A stretch of 64,000 bases of DNA, from assembly GCA_028289885.1 (NCBI GenBank), contig JAQGKX010000109.1:1-64000 (forward strand), written 5' to 3'. The stretch's first letter is position 1. Every line of letters begins with the position of its first letter. Below are positions 54,041 to 61,008 of this stretch, one piece after another. The notes beneath the pieces were generated by a model. The model was not told where the DNA came from. It worked only from the letters and a program-made list of their open reading frames with translations, and ran no database searches. The DNA is from Sphingomonadales bacterium. GTDB lineage: Bacteria > Pseudomonadota > Alphaproteobacteria > Sphingomonadales > Sphingomonadaceae. A program made the translations under genes and the position numbers.

Positions 54041-55102
54041 ATGAAATCTTTGCCGAAAATCGAGGACCGGGTTTTCGGTGCGCTTGTCATCGTCGTGTCG
54101 CTGGGCTTCGCCGTCATTCTCTGGCCGTTCTTCGGTGCCGTCCTGTGGGCGTTAGTGGCGACGATCCTGTTCGAACCCCTCAACCGCCGTCTGCTCGCGC
54201 GGATGCCGACGCGCCGGAACCTTGCTGCGGCGATCACGCTGGTGGCGGTTGTCGGGCTCGTCGTCGTCCCTGCGATGATCCTTGGCGCACTGCTGCTTCA
54301 GGAAGCCAGCGGGTTCTACGTGCAATTGCAATCAGGGAAGATCGACTTTGCCGCTTACTTCGCGTCGGCGCAGTCGGCACTGCCCCATTGGGTGAACAAG
54401 TTGCTGGAGTGCGTGGGCCTGACCGATTTCCAGGCGGCGCAGCAAAAGATCGGCGCAGGGATCGCCAACAGCATCGAGACACTGACCGCGCGCGCGCTGA
54501 ACATCGGCCAGAGCGCGTTCGGTTTCCTGATCGCGCTGAGCGTGATGCTGTACCTGACTTTTTTCTTCATGCGCGACGCCACCGAACTCTCCGCGCTCGT
54601 CGATCGTGCCGTCCCGTTGCGAGCCGAAGAGCGACAGGCTCTCGCCGCCCGCTTCATCGCCGTTGTCCGTGCGACCATACAGGGGAGCCTGATCGTCGCT
54701 ATTTTACAGGGCGCGATTGGCGGCGTTCTTTTCTGGCTGCTCGGTGTTCAGGGCGCGGTGCTGTGGGGCGTGGCGATGGCGTTTTTCTCACTGTTGCCGG
54801 CGATCGGAACCGGCCTCGTCTGGGTACCCGTCGCTGCCTATCTGCTGCTGACCGGATCGATCTGGCAAGGCGCGGTGCTGGTTTTCTGCGGGCTGTTCGT
54901 CATCGGCATGGTCGACAATGTTCTTCGTCCAATCCTCGTCGGCCGGACCACGCGCATTCCCGATTATATCGTCCTGATCTCGACACTGGGCGGTATCGAA
55001 GCGTTCGGCTTCAATGGGTTCGTCATCGGCCCGGTCATTGCCGCACTGTTCATTTCGGTGTGGGAAATCTTCACCGCGTCGAGGGTGGCGGGCCGGGTAT
55101 AA
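54041..55102 (+). CDS. AI-2E family transporter (PerM/TqsA-like)
   Basis: The protein has 353 residues, with about eight hydrophobic segments. The start at 54041 opens MKSLPKIEDRVFGALVIVVS; an earlier open frame lacks protein character. The C-terminal part has WGVAMAFFSLLPAIGTGLVW and DNVLRPILVGRTTRIPDYIV, the most conserved block of this family. TqsA exports autoinducer-2 in E. coli; other members act as Na+ antiporters or have unknown substrates. The next gene begins 4 bp after its stop. Confidence 0.9.
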   Translation: MKSLPKIEDRVFGALVIVVSLGFAVILWPFFGAVLWALVATILFEPLNRRLLARMPTRRNLAAAITLVAVVGLVVVPAMILGALLLQEASGFYVQLQSGKIDFAAYFASAQSALPHWVNKLLECVGLTDFQAAQQKIGAGIANSIETLTARALNIGQSAFGFLIALSVMLYLTFFFMRDATELSALVDRAVPLRAEERQALAARFIAVVRATIQGSLIVAILQGAIGGVLFWLLGVQGAVLWGVAMAFFSLLPAIGTGLVWVPVAAYLLLTGSIWQGAVLVFCGLFVIGMVDNVLRPILVGRTTRIPDYIVLISTLGGIEAFGFNGFVIGPVIAALFISVWEIFTASRVAGRV

Positions 55103-55106
55103 AGAG

Positions 55107-55715
55107 ATGCCGATCGCTCCACCCGATGTCGCAGCTATATTGCTCGCTGCAGGCCGATCTTCGCGCTTCGGAGACGGTGACAAATTGCTGGCCGAACTGG
55201 CCGGAGAACCCCTTGTCCTCCACGCCGCCCGTCGCATCGTCGAACTCGATCCGGGTCGCAAGGTGGCGGTTTGCACGGAGGGGGGAGCGGTTGCCGGGCT
55301 GCTCGCGCCGCTGGGCTTCGAAATCATTTATAATCCTGCGCCCGAGGGTGGTCTTTCAACATCGCTCGCCTGTGGTATCGCGTCACTGAAACAGGGGGCA
55401 TTCTCGGCGGCGCTCGTTAGCCTCGGCGATATGCCGTTTGTCACGCTTGCTCACTTGCATCGGCTGGCGGCCCGGTTCGACCCTGTCGATGCGCCGATCG
55501 TGGCGTCCGTGACGGATGGGGTTGCGCTGCCACCGGCGATGTTTGCGTGCGCATATTTCGATCGGTTGCGGATGCTTGAAGGCGATAGCGGGGCGCGCGT
55601 CTTGCTGGCCTCAGCCGCCCATGTTGCTGCTCGATCCGATGAACTCACCGACATTGACACCCTGAAGGATATGGACGCCGTCTCCCGCAGGGGTGGTGCT
55701 CCCATCAAATCTTGA
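55107..55715 (+). CDS. MobA/MocA-like molybdenum cofactor nucleotidyltransferase
   Basis: The protein has 202 residues. The nucleotide-binding motif LLAAGRSSRFGDGDKLLAEL (about 12-31) and PEGGLSTSLACGI and SLGDMPFV are those of the MobA-like NTP transferases such as MocA, which makes the cytidine form of the molybdenum cofactor. The neighbour XdhC, which inserts the mature cofactor into xanthine dehydrogenase family enzymes, strongly supports this role. The last 105 bp overlap the end of xdhC on the other strand. No hydroxylase structural gene is in the window. Confidence 0.85.
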   Translation: MPIAPPDVAAILLAAGRSSRFGDGDKLLAELAGEPLVLHAARRIVELDPGRKVAVCTEGGAVAGLLAPLGFEIIYNPAPEGGLSTSLACGIASLKQGAFSAALVSLGDMPFVTLAHLHRLAARFDPVDAPIVASVTDGVALPPAMFACAYFDRLRMLEGDSGARVLLASAAHVAARSDELTDIDTLKDMDAVSRRGGAPIKS

Positions 55716-56714
55716 AACCGGTTCATAGCCAGATGCGGCGCGCCCGCAGGCGGCCTCGTAGCGCATGGCGATCTGACCGAGTGCCGAAAGCGCGAGAGTC
55801 TCCGGATCGCGCGTCGCAGGAATCAAGCCGATAGGGCCTGTGAGACGGTCGATGCTTTCGATCGAAACGCCTGCGCGTTCGAGCGCCGCGATGCGGACCG
55901 CATGGGTCGCGCGGCTTCCCATTGCCCCGACGAAGAACCCATCCTGTTCGAGCGCCTGCTTCAACAGGGCGGATTCCCAATCATGGTCGTGGAACAGAAA
56001 TACCGTTGCGGTGAATCGATCAGTTTCCAGCCACGGCGATGGCGCCGGCGTTTTCAAATGATGAACCGTCGTTCCCGCGCTCCTGAGAAGATCGACGAGC
56101 GCAGAATTCGGGGTCAGCACGACCACTTGCGCACCATAGGCCGATGCGATTGAGGCCAGGGCCCGCGTTTCCTCTCCGTGACCGACAATCACTATCCGCA
56201 GGTCGGGGTCGTGCCGGACATGGAAGACCTCGTCACGCCAGCGGGTGCTGTCGCCGTCGCGGGCTGCCACTGCAGAGATTGCGCCATCCTTGCCGAGACT
56301 TAGCAACGCGGGGCGGCGGTCGGCCAGGAGGGCATGGGCTTCGACGAGCAAATGGAGCGGCGGCTGGGGGGTGATCAGCAGGTCGATCCCGCCACCGCAG
56401 GGGAGCTTGATGTCGATGAAGGGCGATCCGTCACCGAAGCGCACCGTCTCGGCGACACCGCTCTCTATGACGCGCCTCGCCTCGGCAACCACCGCAGCTT
56501 CGATACACCCGCCCGAAAATGAACCCAGGTAAGCGCCGCTTTCGCTGACGCCCATCTGCGTGCCGGGGGCGCGCGACGACCGGCCGATGACGTGGGTTAG
56601 CGTGACAAGCGCAACCCGCTCACCCTTGCCACAAGCCTTAATAAGAAAATGCAGGACGGACGCCGCACCCTTCACGCGCAAAGCCAGCGGTTCAGGCCGC
56701 CCCGGTTTGCGCAC
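55611..56714 (-). CDS. xdhC: XdhC/CoxI-family molybdenum hydroxylase maturation protein
   Basis: The protein has up to 367 residues. The N-terminal XdhC/CoxI domain has VALVTLTHVIGRSSRAPG and YLGSFSGGCIEAAVV; the C-terminal Rossmann domain has DLRIVIVGHGEETRALASIA and GFFVGAMGSRATH. It binds the cofactor, helps its sulfuration and delivers it to the target enzyme. The last 40 or so residues after RYEAACGRAA form an extension that overlaps the nucleotidyltransferase gene tail to tail by 105 bp. Start is uncertain (GTG at 56714 or 56675). No clear promoter was identified. Confidence 0.88.
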   Translation of the reverse strand: MRKPGRPEPLALRVKGAASVLHFLIKACGKGERVALVTLTHVIGRSSRAPGTQMGVSESGAYLGSFSGGCIEAAVVAEARRVIESGVAETVRFGDGSPFIDIKLPCGGGIDLLITPQPPLHLLVEAHALLADRRPALLSLGKDGAISAVAARDGDSTRWRDEVFHVRHDPDLRIVIVGHGEETRALASIASAYGAQVVVLTPNSALVDLLRSAGTTVHHLKTPAPSPWLETDRFTATVFLFHDHDWESALLKQALEQDGFFVGAMGSRATHAVRIAALERAGVSIESIDRLTGPIGLIPATRDPETLALSALGQIAMRYEAACGRAASGYEPVSRFDGSTTPAGDGVHILQGVNVGEFIGSSSNMGG

Positions 56715-56916
56715 GCTTCAATGGACATCTTCATGGCTAAACCGTTCATGTCCGCAAGATATGGTCTGTTGGTCGATTTTCCAACAACTGGGTCGGTAAT
56801 ACCCCGACGAACACCGTCCGCGCAAACTGTATCAACGCTGACAAACCGGTTCAGCAAAGATCAGCCTGACGCCTCGTAAACAGGTCCGGCTCGATGTCGG
56901 GCTGAAAGGATCTACC

Positions 56917-57186
56917 ATGAAAGCACACAAGATATTCGCTACCGCAGCACTCATGCTGGCATCGCTCGGCGTGAGCAGTGCAGCCAGTGCGCAGGGTTAC
57001 GGCTATGGCCATGATCGTGGCTATCACGGCCATCACGACGGTGGCTTCGACAATCGTCGCCACGACGACGACCGGCGCTATTACGACCACCGCAACGATC
57101 GCCGCTGGCACCGTCAGGGTTGGCGGAACGAGCGTCGGTGCTGGAGCGAATGGCGTCATCACCGCCAGATTCGGGTTTGCCGCTGA
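56917..57186 (+). CDS. Small secreted His/Arg/Asp-rich protein
   Basis: The protein has 89 residues. A signal peptide (about 1-26, ending SASA before QGYGYG) precedes a low-complexity mature part of about 60 residues full of His, Arg, Asp, Tyr and Trp (GHDRGYHGHHDGGF, RRYYDHRNDRRWH) and two Cys. AAAGGA sits in front of the ATG. Such peptides could bind metal ions or cell-surface polymers; no family was recognised. The upstream 200 bp hold the presumed promoter but no gene. A clear hairpin follows the stop. Confidence 0.75.
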   Translation: MKAHKIFATAALMLASLGVSSAASAQGYGYGHDRGYHGHHDGGFDNRRHDDDRRYYDHRNDRRWHRQGWRNERRCWSEWRHHRQIRVCR

Positions 57187-57200
57187 TCGATAAACCCGAA

Positions 57201-57235
57201 GCGGGCAAGGGCTGTCACCTGCCGTCCTTGCCCGC
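57201..57235. terminator. Perfect 10-bp hairpin, probable bidirectional terminator
   Basis: GCGGGCAAGG (57201-57210) pairs exactly with CCTTGCCCGC (57226-57235) around a 15-nt loop. It lies 15 bp after the small His-rich gene and 6 bp from the stop of the convergent M23 peptidase. A T-rich stretch (CTCTATTATTTCC) follows on the plus side, so this fits an intrinsic terminator for the small gene and may serve the other strand too. Confidence 0.65.
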
Positions 57236-57240
57236 CTCTA

Positions 57241-58023
57241 TTATTTCCTTTGGACTGATGGCAGGCGATCCGGTTCGTTCGACCTCCAACTGGCCCATGA
57301 TGGCTGCAATGGCGACAAGGGGTAGACATTTTCGGGAACCGCCGCGGATGTGAAACTCTTTCCCAGGAAGGAAAACGGGTCGAGCGGTCTACCGTCCAGG
57401 CGCACTTCGAAATGAAGGTGACTGCCTGTCGAACGCCCCGTCGATCCCATCAACCCGATCACGCTTCCGCGCAGCAGCGGCTCCCCCTGCGAAACAAGGA
57501 TACGCGACAAATGGGCATAGCGTGTCTGCAACCCGCCGCCGTGCATCACTTCGACCATGTTTCCGTAACCGTGAGCCACGCCTGCAAACATGACGACGCC
57601 GTCCGCCGACACGCGGACCGGTGTACCGATCGCGCCCGGTACATCGACCCCGGCATGCAGTCGGACCGTACCGAGATAAGGGTCCGCGCGGAGGCCGAAA
57701 GTCGACGACGTTCGCATGAAGTTAAGGGGGGATGCAAAGATCAAAGGGGATAGCGGCGTTTGCGGGGAGCGTTGGCGCGATATGCCCTGCCAGTTCAGTA
57801 CGCGAACGCGAAAAGCGTCCGCATCACTCAGAGTGAGGGTCGTGGCACCGGAGGCTTCAAAAACTGGCTTTTCGGAAGCCACCGGTTCTGCCATCCGGAA
57901 TGCTCCATCATAGGCAGCGGGGAGGCCCAGGGACGGCATACCATCATCCGCGAGCGCGGACACGGGCGAACAAAGGATCAATCCGAGTGCGAGCACCGTG
58001 CGGGAGAATCGAAGGAGAGGCAT
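57241..58023 (-). CDS. M23-family (LytM-like) metallopeptidase
   Basis: The protein has 260 residues with a signal peptide (about 1-25, ending ALA before DDG). The LytM domain covers about 100-225: RLHAGVDVPG gives zinc ligands His123 and Asp127, YAHLSR gives His171 and GSHLHFEVRL gives His204. All active-site residues seem to be present, so it may cut peptidoglycan cross-bridges. No LysM or coiled-coil domain is seen. It is convergent with the small His-rich gene. The gap of about 290 bp upstream holds the regulatory zone of the next operon. Confidence 0.92.
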   Translation of the reverse strand: MPLLRFSRTVLALGLILCSPVSALADDGMPSLGLPAAYDGAFRMAEPVASEKPVFEASGATTLTLSDADAFRVRVLNWQGISRQRSPQTPLSPLIFASPLNFMRTSSTFGLRADPYLGTVRLHAGVDVPGAIGTPVRVSADGVVMFAGVAHGYGNMVEVMHGGGLQTRYAHLSRILVSQGEPLLRGSVIGLMGSTGRSTGSHLHFEVRLDGRPLDPFSFLGKSFTSAAVPENVYPLSPLQPSWASWRSNEPDRLPSVQRK

Positions 58024-58211
58024 TGGTGCCGGTTATCAGAGCAGTGGGGCGGGAGGAAGACGGGCAGTCGTGGTGGTAACTCCCAATCCCGCACTCAATT
58101 GGAGTCCTCTGTTTTGGATGATCATCGATACCCAGCGTACCAATTGGCCTTAACATCGAAGGGAGAGATAAGCATGTATTGTGCTAGTATTCATAAGGTC
58201 AGAACACTAAA

Positions 58212-58254
58212 AAGTAAGTGAATTGGTTCGGATCGAACACGGAACGAATTACTT
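58212..58254. promoter_or_regulatory. Nested dyad upstream of the second polysaccharide operon
   Basis: The outer arms AAGTAA (58212-58217) and TTACTT (58249-58254) enclose an inner dyad GTTCG-gat-CGAAC (58226-58238). A TTGACG that could serve as a -35 box starts at 58253. This is the only structured element seen between the M23 peptidase and the aldolase gene, about 60-100 bp before the latter. An operator or leader structure is possible. Confidence 0.35.
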
Positions 58255-58315
58255 GACGACGTGCTTTTACGAGGTCAAGAACGCTGGCCTGATTAATAAT
58301 TGACGAGGACACTCT

Positions 58316-59119
58316 GTGACGCCCTTTGAAAGTAAGATGCTGGACGCGCTCAAGAAGGGGCGGGATCAGTTTGGCGTGGTTGCCGTAAAGGCTGAGTTTG
58401 AAGCAGAAGGGACACGTCCCGACGAGTTCCTCAGGTTGCTTGAGCTAACCCAGCGTGCCGACCTGAAGGTTGCACTGAAGATCGGTGGATGCGAGGCTAT
58501 CTCGGACCTGCTGGCCAGCAAGCTTTACGGCGTTGATTACATCATCGCGCCAATGGTGGAAACGCCTTACGCGTTGTCGAAGTTCATCCAGGCAAAAGAC
58601 AAGACCCACGGGCCGGATGAAGCGCGTACCGAGTTTCTGTTCAACCTTGAGACTCAGACCACACTCGATAATCTCGAAGAGATGATGCCGCTGGCAAGCA
58701 AGTACCTTGATGGGATTGTTTTTGGTCGGGTCGATTTCACCTTGTCTCGCAACATGCCTCGCACTGCCATCAACGATCCATCGATTACCGAGGCTGTGCT
58801 CGAAGTGGCAAAGGCTTGCGCGCGGGATGACATCGAGCTGGTTGTCGGCGGATCGATCGCCATGGAAGCTGTGGAAGCGCTACGCGAGTTTCGCAAGGTT
58901 CGGTTGGACCGGTTTGAAACACGGAAGATCGTATTCGACGGTGCAGCGGCGGAGGCCCATTGGATCGGTGCCGCCATCGCCAATGCTGTCGAATTCGAAC
59001 TTCTTTGGTTGAAGAACAAACGAAACTATTACGACGCCATCGCTCGGGAAGATGCCGCGCGGATTGAAATGATGGAAAAGCGCGTTGCTCCTAAGAGCCC
59101 GGTGAGCGTAGCAGCGTAA
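58316..59119 (+). CDS. HpcH/HpaI aldolase / citrate lyase beta family protein
   Basis: The protein has 267 residues and starts with a GTG that has GAGGA 6 nt upstream. The TIM-barrel shows IAPMVETPYALSKF with metal ligand Glu82 and GIVFGRVDFTLSR with metal ligand Asp140, and VKAEFEAEGTRPDEF near the start. Family members cleave or join C-C bonds with pyruvate or acetyl-CoA-like donors. Here it opens an operon with an SDR, a sugar phosphate cyclase and export genes, so it probably makes or trims a polysaccharide precursor rather than serving aromatic catabolism. Exact reaction unknown. Confidence 0.85.
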   Translation: MTPFESKMLDALKKGRDQFGVVAVKAEFEAEGTRPDEFLRLLELTQRADLKVALKIGGCEAISDLLASKLYGVDYIIAPMVETPYALSKFIQAKDKTHGPDEARTEFLFNLETQTTLDNLEEMMPLASKYLDGIVFGRVDFTLSRNMPRTAINDPSITEAVLEVAKACARDDIELVVGGSIAMEAVEALREFRKVRLDRFETRKIVFDGAAAEAHWIGAAIANAVEFELLWLKNKRNYYDAIAREDAARIEMMEKRVAPKSPVSVAA

Positions 59120-59128
59120 GAGGTCGCT

Positions 59129-59842
59129 ATGTCGGGGGAATGGCGCCTGCTCGTATTCGGCGCCTCCGGTGCGATCGGGCGGACAGTCGTTGAGCGGGCA
59201 ATGTCTCGCGGTTGGTCGGTAACGGCTGTCACGCGCGGCGCTGCGCCTGTGACATATGATGCGGTTGCGTGGCGGTCATGGGATCCTCTCACGGCCCCTG
59301 ATGCCTCGGCTTTGTCGGACGACGCGCCGTTCGACGGTGTCTGCTGGGCGCAGGGGGCCAATCTTGCGGATTCCCTTGCGGACTTCGATATCGAGCGTCA
59401 CCGGGCATTGTACGACGCCAATGTGAGTTCGGTTCTCATTTCGGCAGCGGCGCTGGTCAGTTCGGGTCTCCTGCGTAGTGAGGGTGCTCGACTGGCGGTC
59501 GTCAGTTCCATCTGGCAGGAACGCGCGCGTACCGACAAATTATCGTACACCGTCAGCAAGGCAGCGCTCGGCGGTCTGGTGCGGGCGGCAAGTGTCGACC
59601 TCGGGCGATTGGGTCATTTGATCAATGCAGTGCTTCCCGGCGTGCTCGATACGCCGATGACCCGGGCCAACCTGTCGGCTGAACAGGTCGATGCAGTGGC
59701 CGGCATGGCCACGCTCGGGCGGCTGCCCGATTTGCACACGCTCGCAGAAACAATTCTTTTTCTATGTTCGGCGGACAATAGTTCGATTAGTGGCCAATCG
59801 CTCGCAGTCGATCTCGGGATGAGTAATGCACGCCTCTTTTGA
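59129..59842 (+). CDS. SDR-family NAD(P)-dependent oxidoreductase
   Basis: The protein has 237 residues. The cofactor motif is FGASGAIGR (about 10-18), the active site has VVSSIWQ (Ser126/127) and Tyr140-Lys144 in SYTVSK, and VLPGVLDTPMT closes the substrate side, so a classical SDR with a full triad. The first part reads like a shortened form with LLVFGASGAIG, close to 3-oxoacyl reductase relatives. It overlaps the next gene by 17 bp and follows the aldolase by 9 bp, so the three are one unit. Probably reduces or oxidises a sugar or cyclitol intermediate. Confidence 0.88.
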   Translation: MSGEWRLLVFGASGAIGRTVVERAMSRGWSVTAVTRGAAPVTYDAVAWRSWDPLTAPDASALSDDAPFDGVCWAQGANLADSLADFDIERHRALYDANVSSVLISAAALVSSGLLRSEGARLAVVSSIWQERARTDKLSYTVSKAALGGLVRAASVDLGRLGHLINAVLPGVLDTPMTRANLSAEQVDAVAGMATLGRLPDLHTLAETILFLCSADNSSISGQSLAVDLGMSNARLF

Positions 59843-60962
59843 TATTACAGCTTCCAGCGGAAGTTATGGCGTGTCGGTACAACCCGGCCTTTTGGAAGCA
59901 TTGCTTGCCGAAGCCGGGGAGCGCATCTTCATCGTCGATGAGTTTCTCGCAGCCCCACTGGTTGCCGCCGGGCTGGACCCCATCGTCATTATCGCCGACG
60001 AGCCCGCCAAATCCCTGGATCGCATGACCGATGTGATCGTTGCAATGCGCGATCGGCGTGCGACCCGCGACACGGTGCTGGTCGCGATCGGCGGCGGCGT
60101 GGTCCAGGATATCGCCGCCTTTGCCGCTTCCACCTACATGCGCGGCATCGCCTGGATTTATGTGCCAACCACGCTCCTGAGCATGGCAGACAGTTGTATC
60201 GGCGGAAAATCCTCGATCAACGTCGGCAAGTACAAGAACATCGTCGGCACCATACACCCGCCGGTTCGGGTCATCATCGACCCGATATTGAGCCTTAGCC
60301 TGAACGCCGAGCAAAAGGCCGCTGGCCTGTGCGAAGCGGTGAAGATTTGCCTCTGCCACAACCCGGACACCTTCGATGCCTATCTGGCGCTCCAGCCGTG
60401 CGTGAACGCGGACGCGAAGCAATTGTCGGAGGTGATAGCCCTTACTCTACGCGCCAAAAAATGGTTCATCGAGATTGACGAATTCGATCGGGCGGAGCGC
60501 CTGTTGCTTAATTTTGGGCATACGTTCGGCCATGCGCTGGAGGCGGCGAGCGGCTTTGCGGTGAGCCACGGTATTGCCGTTGGCCTCGGCATGCTCGCTG
60601 CACTCCATCTGGGCAAGGCGCTTGATCCGGATAAGGATCAACCCCGGTACATCGAACAGTTCCGCGATCATGTCATCGAACTGATATCATCGGTCGACGG
60701 ACTGGACGCGGTACTGGCAAATGTAGAAGTGCCCGCGCTGATGGACGCGTTCGAGTCCGACAAGAAACACCGTCGGGATCAGTACGCGGTCATCGTCATT
60801 TCCGGCGATGGCAAGGTCGAGCGCCGGATGCTCGCGCGCGATGCCTTTTCTTCCGACCAGATCGCGCGGGCTTTCGCAGCGATGCTTGATTATGCGCAAG
60901 AGGACAGCCAAACGCGCAAGCCTGCTGGCGTGCAGGAAATCCTGCAGATAAAGAGTTTTTAA
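59826..60962 (+). CDS. Sugar phosphate cyclase (dehydroquinate synthase superfamily), non-housekeeping
   Basis: The protein has 378 residues. NAD-binding GGGVVQDIAAFAASTYMRG and the zinc and phosphate residues of dehydroquinate synthases are all present: Asp122, Lys128, Lys137-Asn138 (KYKNIVG), Glu170 and Lys173 (CEAVK), Lys211, Asn229, His232, His236 (NFGHTFGHALEA) and His248 (SHGIAV). However the segment MADSCIGGKSSINVGKYKN differs from typical AroB (VDSSVGGKTAVNHPLGKN), and the gene sits in a polysaccharide operon without aroK. A cyclisation of a phosphorylated sugar to a cyclitol or carbasugar precursor is the likely type of reaction; dehydroquinate formation is not excluded. Confidence 0.82.
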   Translation: MHASFDITASSGSYGVSVQPGLLEALLAEAGERIFIVDEFLAAPLVAAGLDPIVIIADEPAKSLDRMTDVIVAMRDRRATRDTVLVAIGGGVVQDIAAFAASTYMRGIAWIYVPTTLLSMADSCIGGKSSINVGKYKNIVGTIHPPVRVIIDPILSLSLNAEQKAAGLCEAVKICLCHNPDTFDAYLALQPCVNADAKQLSEVIALTLRAKKWFIEIDEFDRAERLLLNFGHTFGHALEAASGFAVSHGIAVGLGMLAALHLGKALDPDKDQPRYIEQFRDHVIELISSVDGLDAVLANVEVPALMDAFESDKKHRRDQYAVIVISGDGKVERRMLARDAFSSDQIARAFAAMLDYAQEDSQTRKPAGVQEILQIKSF

Positions 60963-61008
60963 ACAACGAGTGGCTGTTCTGGCCGTATACTCGCGAGAGG
61001 CAATTAGA

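Noticed and set aside
59826-60962. Cyclase gene as the housekeeping aroB
   Set aside because: No aroK or aroC next to it, a different segment around the glycine-rich GGK loop, and a tight link to SDR, aldolase and export genes. Only a whole-genome check can settle it.
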